This document shows, piece after piece, positions 45,373-53,630 of a DNA stretch of 64,000 bases. Every line of letters starts with the position of its first letter. Within the stretch, counting starts at the first letter, position 1. A program made the position numbers and the translations under genes. The stretch comes from Herbaspirillum sp. 3R11 (GTDB lineage Bacteria > Pseudomonadota > Gammaproteobacteria > Burkholderiales > Burkholderiaceae_D): contig NZ_SPNJ01000001.1 in NCBI RefSeq assembly GCF_004563925.1, positions 930,001 through 994,000 of the forward strand, in the 5' to 3' direction. The notes beneath the pieces were generated by a model that saw only the letters and a list, made by a program, of their open reading frames with translations, ran no database searches and was not told the DNA's origin.

Positions 45373-46821
45373 ATGCAACATATCAACGAGATCTACATCA
45401 ACGGCCGCTTCGTCCAGCCGCACGGGACCGAAGTCATGGAACTGATCAATCCGTCCGACAGGACCGTCATCGGCGCCGTACGCCTGGCCGACGAGGAGGA
45501 TGCGCGCCAGGCCATCGCCGCCGCCAAGGCCGCCTATAAAAGCTGGTCGCGCAGCAGCAAACAGGAGCGCGCCGGTTACCTGCAAGCGATGCATGACGCC
45601 ATCCAGCGCCGCGCGCCGGAACTGGTCGAGGTCATGATCCGCGAGTACGGCGGCTCGCGCCGCTCCTGCAGCGCCACGGTGGCGCGTTCGGCCAACAGCT
45701 TCCTGCAGGCGATCGGATTGCTGGAGAGTTTCGACTTCGTGCGTCAGGCCGGCACCGCGCGCGTCATCATGGAGCCGCTCGGCGTGGTAGGCCTGATCAC
45801 ACCGTGGAACGCCAACTACGGCTTCATCTGCAGCAAGCTGTCGACCGCGCTGGTGGCAGGCAGCACCGCCGTCATCAAGCCCAGCGAACTGAGCGCCATG
45901 CAGACCCACCTGCTGACGCAATGCCTGCACGAAGCCGGCCTGCCGCCGGGCGTGTTCAACATTGTCACCGGTCGCGGCGACACAGTCGGCGCCGAGATCA
46001 CGCGCCATCCGGACATCGCCAAAATCTCCTTCACCGGTTCCACCGCCGTCGGCAAGCAGATCGCCCGCGGCGCGGTCGACACCATGAAGCGCGTCACGCT
46101 GGAGCTGGGCGGCAAGTCGCCCAATATCCTGCTCGACGATGCCGACCTGGCGACGGCGATTCCTCAGGCGGTGACCGCGGCCTACTTCAACAACGGGCAG
46201 GCCTGCCTGGCGGCGACGCGCCTGATCGTGCCGGAACAACGGCTGGAAGAAGTAAAGGTGTTGGTCAGGCAAGCCGTGGCGGCGATGAAGGTCGGCCATC
46301 CCGGCGACGAAGATACGATGCTCGGCCCGCTGGTCACGCAAAAGCAATACGAACGCGTGCAGAGCTACATCCGCCTCGGCATCGAAGAGGGCGCTGAACT
46401 GCTGACCGGCGGCGAAGGCCATCCCGAAGGACTGGAGCAGGGCTATTTCGTCAGGCCGACGGTGTTCGTCAACGTCACCAACGACATGCGCATCGCCCGT
46501 GAAGAAATCTTCGGCCCGGTCTTGTCCATCCTGACCTACCGCACTGAGGAAGAAGCGATCGACATCGCCAACGACACCGTCTATGGCCTCCACGGCTATG
46601 TCAGCGGCGCTGATATGGAGCGCGCCAATCGCGTGGCCTCGCAGATCGTCGCCGGGCGCGTCTTCATCAACGGCCTGTACGACGAACCGCGTGCACCATT
46701 CGGCGGCTTCAAGCAATCCGGCATCGGCCGTGAATTCGGTCCTTACGGCCTGGAAGCCTATGTTGAACCGAAGGCCGTGATTGGTTACGATAGTGCGATC
46801 CATGAAAACACCCGCCGCTGA
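45373..46821 (+). CDS. NAD(P)-dependent aldehyde dehydrogenase
   Basis: A 482-residue ALDH-superfamily enzyme that oxidises an aldehyde to the acid. The general base Glu lies in LELGGKSPN (about residue 243), the catalytic Cys in NNGQACLAATR (about 278), and the cofactor stretch PWNANYGFICSKLSTALVAGSTAVIKPSE and FTGSTAVGKQIA are intact. Subfamily and substrate cannot be fixed by eye. The frame opens upstream at 45151, but ATG 45373 has ACAGGAG just ahead and gives the usual start. It is probably transcribed from the sigma-54 site at 45057, and the AraC gene overlaps its 3' end by 20 bases. Confidence 0.9.
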   Translation: MQHINEIYINGRFVQPHGTEVMELINPSDRTVIGAVRLADEEDARQAIAAAKAAYKSWSRSSKQERAGYLQAMHDAIQRRAPELVEVMIREYGGSRRSCSATVARSANSFLQAIGLLESFDFVRQAGTARVIMEPLGVVGLITPWNANYGFICSKLSTALVAGSTAVIKPSELSAMQTHLLTQCLHEAGLPPGVFNIVTGRGDTVGAEITRHPDIAKISFTGSTAVGKQIARGAVDTMKRVTLELGGKSPNILLDDADLATAIPQAVTAAYFNNGQACLAATRLIVPEQRLEEVKVLVRQAVAAMKVGHPGDEDTMLGPLVTQKQYERVQSYIRLGIEEGAELLTGGEGHPEGLEQGYFVRPTVFVNVTNDMRIAREEIFGPVLSILTYRTEEEAIDIANDTVYGLHGYVSGADMERANRVASQIVAGRVFINGLYDEPRAPFGGFKQSGIGREFGPYGLEAYVEPKAVIGYDSAIHENTRR

Positions 46822-47746
46822 TTCCATTCACACTTCTCCAGCCGCACCGCTTGCGCGGTTGCGGGCGCAGGTCGCCGCGCATTTCGACGGCGTGCCTGCG
46901 GCGCAGCGCGACGTGCACACCGCGATTCACTGGCTGTCCTTCATCCGCCTGAGCCAGCCGACCGCGCTCAGCCGCGGCATGCTGGAGCCGTCGATGTGCC
47001 TGGTGGTGCAGGGCGGCAAGAAAGTATTGATCGGTAAAGAGGTCAATGAATACGGCGCCGGCAGCTACGTGCTGTCGGCGATTGACCTGCCGGTGTCGGG
47101 CCAGGTGGTAGAGGCCACGGCGGCGCAACCGTATTACGGCGTGCGCCTCGATCTCGATCCCAAGGAAATCGCCGCGCTGATTATTGAGCTCAACCTGCCT
47201 GCACCGCCGCGGCGCGGCACGCGCGTCGGCGCCTACGTCGATGAATCGGATGCCGGCTTGCAGGACGCTTTCCTGCGGTTGGTGATGCTACTGGAGCAGC
47301 CGAAAGACATTCCGGCGCTGTCGCGCATCCTCAAGCAGGAGATCATGTATCGCCTCATCGCCGCGCGCAACGGCGACGTGCTGTACCACACCGTGCTGTC
47401 GCATTATCAGGAAAAGGGCGTCAACGAAGCCATCCAGTGGATCAAGGCCAACTACGCCGAACCGATGGTGATCGACGACCTGGCCCGGCGTGTACGCATG
47501 AGCGTGTCGACGCTGCATCATCGCTTCAAGGCTGCCACCGTCATGAGCCCGCTGCAATACCAGAAGCAGACGCGGCTGTTGGAAGCGCGCCGCATGCTCA
47601 TGACCGGCAGCATGGAAGCCGCCACCGTCGCCTATGAGGTTGGCTATGAAAGTCCTTCGCAATTCAGCCGCGAATATCGCCGGTTGTTTGGCGCCTCGCC
47701 GTTGCAGGATGTCGAGTTCCTAAAGCAGAACGCCGTCGAAACTTAG
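46802..47746 (+). CDS. AraC-family transcriptional regulator (AraC_N type)
   Basis: A 314-residue regulator. The N-terminal domain (about 20-190, including QPTALSRGMLEPSMCLVVQGGKK and GAGSYVLSAIDLPVSGQV) is the AraC_N cupin-like type. The C-terminal double HTH covers about residues 210-310, with DDLARRVRMSVSTLHHRFKAATVMSPLQYQKQTRLLEAR and VAYEVGYESPSQFSREYRRLFG. It starts inside the aldehyde dehydrogenase gene and is thus coupled to it; it probably regulates that gene. It ends tail-to-tail, overlapping the YcaQ-like gene by four bases. Confidence 0.9.
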   Translation: MKTPAADSIHTSPAAPLARLRAQVAAHFDGVPAAQRDVHTAIHWLSFIRLSQPTALSRGMLEPSMCLVVQGGKKVLIGKEVNEYGAGSYVLSAIDLPVSGQVVEATAAQPYYGVRLDLDPKEIAALIIELNLPAPPRRGTRVGAYVDESDAGLQDAFLRLVMLLEQPKDIPALSRILKQEIMYRLIAARNGDVLYHTVLSHYQEKGVNEAIQWIKANYAEPMVIDDLARRVRMSVSTLHHRFKAATVMSPLQYQKQTRLLEARRMLMTGSMEAATVAYEVGYESPSQFSREYRRLFGASPLQDVEFLKQNAVET

Positions 47747-48933
47747 CGCTCCGTCGGCGGCAGGATGATGCGCATCGACTGCTTCTGGAATTGCTCGAAG
47801 CGGTGCAATTCCTGTTCAATCGCGCTCTTGAGTGCCTTCGATTTCTTCTCTATCCATGTCCATTGCTGCACCAGCAGCTTGCCGCTCTTGCGATCCATCT
47901 TGAGATCTAGCGCGGCGACGATGCGGTCGCCCATCAGCACCGGCAAGGCGAAGTAGCCGAGCACGCGCTTGTCCGCCGGCACATAAGCTTCGAAGCGATG
48001 TTCGTAGCCGAAGAACAATTCCAGCCGCTTGCGCTGGATCACCAGCGGATCGAAGGGCGAGAGGATGTGCACGCGTTCGCTCGATGCCGGATCGACGAGG
48101 CCGTCGGACAAGGCGTCGAGCAGCGCCGGCTCGGCCCAGTGCTGCTGCCTGGGTGCACCTTCAATATGCACCGCCACCAACTGCTTGCGCTTGACGGCGG
48201 CGGCGATCAGTTCCTTCACCAGCGGCTTGGCCTGCACGCTGCCATAACAAATCGAATCGAGACTGACCACGCCCTGCGCCTTGAGTGCACGGCGCAGCAG
48301 GTATTGCGCGAACTGTTTTTCCTTCACGGGTGCGGGACGGCGCGGCCAGTCGAAATGACGGGCAGCAAGATCATAGGTCTTGAGCATGCCGGTGCGCTTG
48401 CTGATCACCAGGTCGCCGATGAAGAAGCCCCAGCGCAGCGCGCGCTTCGACGGCTTGCGGCTACCCCAGGGATGGGTCTTTTCTTCCAGCACGTCATCGT
48501 CGATGTCGCGGATCGAGAGGCCGCCTTCTTTGCGGATACGCTTGAGCAGCGCGGCGTAGTCGGCATCGTCGACGCCGGCGAAAGAGGCGTGCGGATTGAG
48601 GCGGCGCCGTTCCATCTCCGGCAGGAAATGGCGGAATTCGGCGGTCGGCACATAGGCCAGCGCATGCGTCCAGTATTCGAACACCGACTTGTCCACCGAC
48701 TGGGCCTGCTCCAGATCCGCCAGCCGGTACTCGGGAATGCGCGTGTACAGGATGTGATGGTGGCTGCGTTCAATCACGTTGATGGTGTCGATCTGGACAT
48801 AGCCGAGATGCTCGGCCGCCAGCTGAACTGCGCTCGCGCCGCTGCCGAAGGGCGCGGTCGTGTCGAGACGCTGGGCGCGCAGCCAGATGGCGCGCGCCTG
48901 CGCCGCAGAAAGGGGAATTGAAGTCGTGCTCAT
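47743..48933 (-). CDS. YcaQ/AlkX-type winged-helix DNA glycosylase
   Basis: A 396-residue HTH_42 superfamily protein. E. coli YcaQ unhooks interstrand DNA crosslinks and removes bulky N7-alkylated purines. The catalytic QxD motif typical of the YcaQ branch (as opposed to QxQ in AlkZ) is visible in YVQIDTINVIERSHHHILYTRIPEY (about residues 44-68). Conserved HALAYVPTAEFRHFLPEM and HILSPFDPLVIQRKRLELFFGYEHRFEAYVP follow. ATG 48933 gives the common start MSTTSIPLSAAQARAIW with AGG just ahead; an ATG six codons earlier (48951) is the alternative. Confidence 0.88.
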   Translation of the reverse strand: MSTTSIPLSAAQARAIWLRAQRLDTTAPFGSGASAVQLAAEHLGYVQIDTINVIERSHHHILYTRIPEYRLADLEQAQSVDKSVFEYWTHALAYVPTAEFRHFLPEMERRRLNPHASFAGVDDADYAALLKRIRKEGGLSIRDIDDDVLEEKTHPWGSRKPSKRALRWGFFIGDLVISKRTGMLKTYDLAARHFDWPRRPAPVKEKQFAQYLLRRALKAQGVVSLDSICYGSVQAKPLVKELIAAAVKRKQLVAVHIEGAPRQQHWAEPALLDALSDGLVDPASSERVHILSPFDPLVIQRKRLELFFGYEHRFEAYVPADKRVLGYFALPVLMGDRIVAALDLKMDRKSGKLLVQQWTWIEKKSKALKSAIEQELHRFEQFQKQSMRIILPPTER

Positions 48934-49110
48934 GAACCTGTGTACAGTCATCGGAGATTGAGGGTGATTGTAGAGAATTTGCCATCTGCGCGTGCGGCGC
49001 CGGCACTATTGGCGCGTGCCGAATAGTCAATTCGCCTGCAGGCCATTTATCTCCCACACCGTAACCGCGATGATGGCGTCTTGCTGCCATCAACCGGATA
49101 CAGGTGCTTC

Positions 49111-49617
49111 GTGCAAAAAACTTCTCCGATCACGATCACAATCACGACTGCGCCGGCTGCCAGCCGCTTCGTCTTTCCCACGCTGGTGCGCTGGTATGCG
49201 CGCGGAGAGGGCGCCGCTTATGCGCTGTTGCGCTTCGGCTACGGCGCCATCATTTTTACCCACGGCCTGCCCAAGGCGCTGGGGGTGTCGCACGGCTCGA
49301 TGGCCGACCCGATGGGCGGCTCGATACGCCTGATCGGCGACGTCATGGGCTTGCCGTTCGCGCCGCAACTGGCTTTCCTGGTGATGCTGCTAGAGACGGT
49401 GAGTGCTGCCATGCTGGCGCTGGGCCTGTTGACGCGGCCGTTGGCCTTGCTCATGTTTGTTGAAATGATCGCCATCAGTTATGCGATGGGGCCGACCTGG
49501 CCGTGGATCGATCGCGGCATCGAATATCCGGTCTTGCTGGGGCTGGCGGCGCTGTACATGGTGCTGCGCGGTGGCGGTGCGTATTCGCTGGACAGCCGAA
49601 TGAAGCGGGAAATATGA
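49111..49617 (+). CDS. DoxX family membrane protein
   Basis: A DoxX/SURF4-type inner membrane protein with four helices. LLRFGYGAIIFTHGLPKALG is helix 1, QLAFLVMLLETVSAAMLALGLLTRPLALLMFVEMIAISYA covers helices 2-3, and YPVLLGLAALYMVLRGGG is helix 4. Members are loosely linked to redox and detoxification but no reaction is established for this branch. The frame opens at TTG 49081; GTG 49111 with AGG six bases ahead is preferred (168 residues). Start uncertain. The following YciI gene is close and probably cotranscribed. Confidence 0.82.
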   Translation: MQKTSPITITITTAPAASRFVFPTLVRWYARGEGAAYALLRFGYGAIIFTHGLPKALGVSHGSMADPMGGSIRLIGDVMGLPFAPQLAFLVMLLETVSAAMLALGLLTRPLALLMFVEMIAISYAMGPTWPWIDRGIEYPVLLGLAALYMVLRGGGAYSLDSRMKREI

Positions 49618-49652
49618 AACCTGAACCAACTCACTTGTCAGAAAGAAACGCC

Positions 49653-49943
49653 ATGAAATTCATCAACTATCTCGCCTACACAGACAACCAGCAACTGCTG
49701 GCCGAACATGCGCCGGCCCACAAACGCTACGTCAAGAGCCTGCTCGACGCCGGCAAGCTGGCGTTCGGCGGGCCGTTCCCGGACGGCAGCGGCGGTTTGC
49801 TGGTGTATGAAGTCGCCTCAAGGGAAGAAGCCGAATCCCTGCGCGACCAGGATCCGTTTGCGCTGTCCGGCGTGTTCGTGCAGTCGGAAATCAAGCCGTG
49901 GCTGTTGCTGGCGATCAATCCGGAGTTGTCGATCCAACAGTAA
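49653..49943 (+). CDS. YciI family protein
   Basis: A 96-residue ferredoxin-like alpha/beta protein of the YciI/dimeric alpha-beta barrel group. The start MKFINYLAYTDNQQLLAEHAPAHKRYVKSLLDAGKLAFGGPFPDGSGGLLVYE carries the family His and Asp pair (H24, D49 region), and DPFALSGVFVQSEIKPW is the C-terminal signature. The biochemical role is unknown, perhaps a small-molecule-handling accessory. An in-frame ATG at 49614 overlaps the DoxX stop; 49653 is chosen because it begins the family sequence. Confidence 0.85.
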   Translation: MKFINYLAYTDNQQLLAEHAPAHKRYVKSLLDAGKLAFGGPFPDGSGGLLVYEVASREEAESLRDQDPFALSGVFVQSEIKPWLLLAINPELSIQQ

Positions 49944-50027
49944 AGACGCATCCGCATCCACATCCATCAATCAATCAATCAGGCTTTCACCGGGCCATTT
50001 TTTGTACCGATTTCCCGTCAGTGAAAA

Positions 50028-50597
50028 TCAGGGAATGAAACCCGCGTTGCGATAGCTGTCGACGATTTCATCGTAGACGGTAATGTCGCCATGGCCGCGC
50101 GCCATCAGCTGCGCACCGCCGATCGCTGCGAAGATGCTCATCGCCTGGCGCCGCACGGCTTTCTTTGATTTGGATTCCGTTGCATCTTGCGTGAGTACTT
50201 CGGTCAGCCAGTCGACGTTGGCGTCGTTGAAGCGATTGACCTCGGCGCGTACTTCCGGCGGCAAGTCGTTGTGCTCCGCCGACATGATGCCGCACAGGCA
50301 CATGCGGTTGTCATCGGCCAATGCCGCCCGGAAGATCTCCGCATATTTCTTCACACGGGTGCGCGCGTCTTTATGCGCCTCCATCAGATTGCCCAGATAG
50401 GTGATGCCGTCTTCGGTATAGCGGCGGGCGAGGGCCGCGCCGAGGTCGCCCTTGGTCGGGAAGTGATAGTGCACGCTCGCGCTCTTGATCCCGACTTCTG
50501 CCGCCAGGTCGCGAAAACTCAGCGCGGTATAGCCATGCGCCTGCACCGTCTTGCGAGCGGCGGCCATGATTTTCTCGCGGGTATCGATTGCACTCAT
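50028..50597 (-). CDS. TetR/AcrR-family repressor
   Basis: A 189-residue regulator with the N-terminal HTH (REKIMAAARKTVQAHGYTALSFRDLAAEVGIKSASVHYHFPTKGDLGAALARRY) and an all-helical ligand domain containing a cysteine pair (MCLCGIMSAEH). It is divergent from a glutathione S-transferase gene. Two copies of CTATCGGTAGATAG-type sites in the intergenic region, one next to its own start and one on the GST promoter, are the probable operators. The cysteines could make it electrophile-sensitive; that is inference. Confidence 0.92.
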   Translation of the reverse strand: MSAIDTREKIMAAARKTVQAHGYTALSFRDLAAEVGIKSASVHYHFPTKGDLGAALARRYTEDGITYLGNLMEAHKDARTRVKKYAEIFRAALADDNRMCLCGIMSAEHNDLPPEVRAEVNRFNDANVDWLTEVLTQDATESKSKKAVRRQAMSIFAAIGGAQLMARGHGDITVYDEIVDSYRNAGFIP

Positions 50598-50613
50598 GAT
50601 GAAACAAACCTCT

Positions 50614-50673
50614 CTATCGGTAGATAGTTGTTGACAGGGTTATTGTACTACTCTATTGTCTATCTACCGATAG
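50614..50673. promoter_or_regulatory. GST promoter flanked by two TetR-type operators
   Basis: CTATCGGTAGATAG lies at 50614-50627 and its exact reverse complement CTATCTACCGATAG at 50660-50673. Between them is a plus-strand promoter with TTGACA (50631-50636), 17 bases, then TATTGT (50654-50659). The first site abuts the -35 and lies 17 bases from the TetR start; the second begins right after the -10. Confidence 0.82.
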
Positions 50674-50771
50674 ATAGATGAATTAATTGGTAAGCAACAT
50701 CCGAAATATCCAATCAGCAACTTGAATGCAGATCGATTCAACAACAACCAGTCAGAAAAGGAAAAGTAACA

Positions 50772-51458
50772 ATGAAGATTTATGACCGCCCCGGCTTCCC
50801 CAATCCAGCCCGCATCCGTATCGTACTGGCGCAGAAGAACCTCGACTCTCAGGTGACGTTTGAATCGGTCGACCTGATCGGCGCCGAGCACAAGCAGGCC
50901 GCGTTCCTCTCGAAGAATCCCTCGGGCGTGCTGCCGCTGCTGGAGCTCGACGACGGCACCTTGATCTCGGAAAGCACCGCGATCACCGAGTACCTCGACA
51001 ACCTCGACGGCAATCCGGTGCTGACCGGCCGCACGCCGAAGGAAAAGGCGATCATCCACATGATGCAGCGCCGCGCCGAAAGCGGTCTGATTGACGCCGT
51101 CGGCATCTATTTCCATCACGCGACGCCAGGATTGGGCGGCGATCTGCAAAAATACAAGAGCCCGGAATGGGCGCACCGCAAGGAATGGGGCGAACGTGAA
51201 CGCGCCAAGGCGCTGCAGGGCATGGCGTATTTTGACGGCATCCTGCGCGACAACAGCTACGTCGCGGGAGAGCAATTCTCGATGGCTGACATTACGGTGT
51301 TTGCCGGCCTGGCGTTTGCTGAAGTTGCGGGAATTCCGATCGCTGCCGAGTTGAGCGCCTTGCAGGCATGGCGTGCGAAGGTGGCGGAGCTGCCTGCAGT
51401 GAAGAATCGCAGCGGCCAGGCTTTTGTTGAAGAGGATTTGCGTCGGTTGGGATTTTAA
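50772..51458 (+). CDS. Glutathione S-transferase family protein
   Basis: A 228-residue two-domain GST. Thioredoxin-like domain, residues about 1-78: MKIYDRPGFPNPARIRIVLAQKN, NPSGVLPLLELDDGTLISESTAITEYL with the cis-Pro and the Glu-Ser pair that bind glutathione. The helical C-terminal domain includes FSMADITVFAGLAFA, the N-capping box. It is predicted to conjugate or isomerise an electrophile in the cytoplasm. Transcribed from the TetR-controlled promoter and followed by a terminator, so it is a single-gene unit. Confidence 0.92.
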   Translation: MKIYDRPGFPNPARIRIVLAQKNLDSQVTFESVDLIGAEHKQAAFLSKNPSGVLPLLELDDGTLISESTAITEYLDNLDGNPVLTGRTPKEKAIIHMMQRRAESGLIDAVGIYFHHATPGLGGDLQKYKSPEWAHRKEWGERERAKALQGMAYFDGILRDNSYVAGEQFSMADITVFAGLAFAEVAGIPIAAELSALQAWRAKVAELPAVKNRSGQAFVEEDLRRLGF

Positions 51459-51498
51459 GTCAACGACCGCAGTTCGGTCGTTTGCTGCAAGATGAGAG

Positions 51499-51532
51499 CG
51501 CCGCCTTTCGCGAGAAGGGCGGCGTTTTTTTG
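51499..51532 (+). terminator. Intrinsic terminator after GST
   Basis: A GC-rich hairpin, CGCCGCC with GGCGGCG, is followed by TTTTTTT, about 40 bases after the GST stop and before the convergent SDR gene. Confidence 0.82.
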
Positions 51533-51595
51533 CGTCGGATATTCGATTGCGATTGTCTCGTTGATTCTTTCTACCGCCAAATCGACGGAAAAAAT

Positions 51596-52339
51596 CTAGG
51601 TCAGATTCAGACCACCATCGGCCATCAATATTTCCCCGGTCACGTATTGATTGGCGGCCAGCATGATGGCCAGTTGGGCGATATCCGCCGGCACGGCGGC
51701 GCGGCGCATGGGAGAGCGGGTCTGCCAAAGCGTGTGCGCATCGGCCCAGTCGGCGGTCAGCGGGGTGTCGACCAGGCCGGGCGCGATGGCGTTGACCCTG
51801 ATATCGGGAGCCAGGGACAGGGCGAGTAATTTTGTCATGTGATTCAGCGCCGCCTTGGTCGCCGCATAGGGGATCGACGCGCCCTTGGGGCGAACACCGG
51901 CGTGCGAGCTGATGTTGATGACGCATCCCGGCGTACCGGACTTCGCGGAATTTTTCAGCGCTTCTTCCGCCAACGCAATGAGGCGGAATGGCGCAACCAC
52001 GTTGACTTCGTAGAGCTCATGCCAGATATCCGGCGATGCGGCGGACAGATCGTCGTGAGGAATTACGCGACTGATCCCGGCGTTGTTGACGAGGACATCC
52101 AGTCGCCCGTAGTGCGCAATGGTTTGTGCAATCAGACCGGTGCGGTCTGCTTCAACGGCGAGATCGGCCTGGATGTAAAACGCCGCAGGCAAAGCGGCCG
52201 CCAGTTTTTCACCTGTCTCAACAGATGACCTGGAGTGGACGACGACGGCGTAGCCTGCCTCCGCGAAAGCGTGTGCAAGCGCCAGGCCGATTCCCGACGT
52301 GGATCCCGTGACCAATGCGACTGGAAGTTCTGAATTCAT
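51596..52339 (-). CDS. Short-chain dehydrogenase/reductase (classical, 3-oxoacyl reductase-like)
   Basis: A 247-residue NAD(P)-dependent oxidoreductase. Cofactor motif TGSTSGIGLAL at about 11-21, VNNAGI at about 84-89, the catalytic Ser in INISSHAG, and YAATK with Tyr and Lys intact at about 156-160. IAPGLVDTPL and the C-terminal GEILMADGGLNL are typical of the FabG-like group. The substrate is unknown. It stands alone, convergent with the GST unit and divergent from the second SDR gene. Confidence 0.9.
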   Translation of the reverse strand: MNSELPVALVTGSTSGIGLALAHAFAEAGYAVVVHSRSSVETGEKLAAALPAAFYIQADLAVEADRTGLIAQTIAHYGRLDVLVNNAGISRVIPHDDLSAASPDIWHELYEVNVVAPFRLIALAEEALKNSAKSGTPGCVINISSHAGVRPKGASIPYAATKAALNHMTKLLALSLAPDIRVNAIAPGLVDTPLTADWADAHTLWQTRSPMRRAAVPADIAQLAIMLAANQYVTGEILMADGGLNLT

Positions 52340-52481
52340 AGGCTGTCAAATTTGCATGGAGAGGTAAAAAAGATACTGCGGCAATTCCCGTGATTCATTT
52401 TTCCCGGTGGAAGAGCGCAGGGCATCGCTGCATCGTACGGGATCAATGGCGCTGCGGCAACGCAACTGCTTTTTTTCTGTA

Positions 52482-52511
52482 TTGACCGCCGTTTAGATTT
52501 TCGGCTAAACT
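52482..52511 (+). promoter_or_regulatory. Possible promoter with inverted repeat in its spacer
   Basis: TTGACC (52482-52487) and TAAACT (52506-52511) are 18 bases apart. The spacer carries GTTTAG (52491-52496) and CTAAAC (52505-52510), a perfect six-base inverted repeat that could be an operator. The promoter is near-consensus at -35 and weaker at -10. Confidence 0.45.
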
Positions 52512-52579
52512 CGGCTCCGCAGTCGATTCACCGATTGCCGTAGGCGTTACCGTCATCCAACGCGTCCCATTCGAGAGGA

Positions 52580-52647
52580 GCCCAGCAGGGCAGTTCCCGA
52601 TGATTCAGGACGCCGTTACGATGACCGCATATTCTGCCCTCCTGGGC
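52580..52647 (+). other. Strong stem-loop in the leader of the SDR gene
   Basis: GCCCAGCAGGGCAG (52580-52593) pairs with CTGCCCTCCTGGGC (52634-52647) over 14 positions with a single mismatch, enclosing 40 bases. No T run follows, so it is not a terminator. It may be a structured 5' leader, a small RNA or a remnant of a mobile sequence. Confidence 0.45.
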
Positions 52648-52655
52648 ATACGCCT

Positions 52656-52672
52656 ATCTGAAATGTTCAGAT
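52656..52672. promoter_or_regulatory. Operator-like inverted repeat
   Basis: ATCTGAA-ATG-TTCAGAT is a perfect seven-base inverted repeat with a three-base centre, 160 bases before the SDR start. The size fits a dimeric HTH repressor site. No dedicated regulator gene is adjacent. Confidence 0.4.
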
Positions 52673-52831
52673 TACAGATTTGCCAGTTTTCGATATCCGC
52701 CGCTTGCGCCAGGACATCGGCTGGACCGTGTTCGCCTTGTTGATTCTTCACAAGGCGATCCGGAGGGAGAGGCAGAACCTTGCGGCTCTGGTTGGCGGCT
52801 TTACCGCAACCGAACCACAAAGGTATTTTTC

Positions 52832-53587
52832 ATGAAACTCACCAACAACACCATTCTCTTGACGGGCGGCACCAGCGGCATCGGCCGCGCGCTGGCCGAG
52901 GCGCTGCATGATCGCGGCAATCGTGTCATCGTCACGGGGCGCCGCCAGGCGCTGCTTGACGAAATGACCAACGCTCGTCCCGGCCTGGTCGGGCTGCAAC
53001 TTGATGTGGATGACGCTGCCTCATTGGCGCAGCTGTCCATTCACATGCGTGAACGCTTTCCGCAACTCAACGTGCTGATTGCGAATGCGGGAATATCGCA
53101 CACCGAGGATATGGCGTCTGATGACTGGACTGCGAACGATGCAGAAGCCATCGTCCGGACCAACATCCTGGGCGTGCTGCGCGTCGCGGCGGCCATCCTG
53201 CCGCTGCTCAAGGGCAAGCCCAACGCTGCGTTCCTGGCGACCAGTTCCGCGCTGGCCTTCGTGCCGCGTGCGGATTTCCCGACCTATTGCGCCAGCAAGG
53301 CATTCCTGCATTCCTGGCTGCAGTCGCTGCGGCACCAGATGCGCGGTTTTCCGATCGAGGTGCTGGAGCTTTCGCCGCCTTACGTGCAGACCGCGTTGAC
53401 CGGCGCCCATCAGATCAATGATCCGCGTGCTATGCCGCTGCAAGACTATCTGGCGGAGGTTCTGCGCATGCTGGAAAACGGCGACACGCCGCGCGGCGAA
53501 GTGCTGCTCGAGCGCGATCTTCCACGACGCTGGGCGGAGCGCGACTCGGGCTACGACGCCATGTTTGCGCTCATGAATCCGGCTTGA
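52832..53587 (+). CDS. Short-chain dehydrogenase/reductase, DltE-like
   Basis: A 251-residue classical SDR. TGGTSGIGRALAEAL at about 11-25 binds the cofactor, with NAGIS at about 88-92, the catalytic Ser in LATSSALAF, and YCASK at about 156-160. The tail lacks the DGG ending of FabG-type enzymes. The PYVQTALTG loop after beta-6 resembles DltE/YbbO-type oxidoreductases. Substrate unknown. A VOC-family gene follows after 43 bases on the same strand, so they may form an operon. Confidence 0.9.
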   Translation: MKLTNNTILLTGGTSGIGRALAEALHDRGNRVIVTGRRQALLDEMTNARPGLVGLQLDVDDAASLAQLSIHMRERFPQLNVLIANAGISHTEDMASDDWTANDAEAIVRTNILGVLRVAAAILPLLKGKPNAAFLATSSALAFVPRADFPTYCASKAFLHSWLQSLRHQMRGFPIEVLELSPPYVQTALTGAHQINDPRAMPLQDYLAEVLRMLENGDTPRGEVLLERDLPRRWAERDSGYDAMFALMNPA

Positions 53588-53630
53588 TCAACAAGCATCC
53601 TTATTCCTGAATTTACGAAAGCATTTTCAT

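Larger units (their letters stand above)
52340..52831. other. 492-base gap with promoter-like and structured elements
   Basis: No ORF with plausible coding character is present between the two divergent SDR genes. The region contains a promoter-like pair with an inverted repeat (52482-52511), a strong 14-pair stem (52580-52647) and an operator-like inverted repeat (52656-52672), listed separately. If transcription starts near 52518, the downstream SDR has a leader of about 310 bases. Confidence 0.5.

Noticed and set aside
49970-49985. Short ATCA tandem repeat after the YciI gene
   Set aside because: Only about four copies of a 4-base unit in an intergenic stretch; too short to carry meaning.
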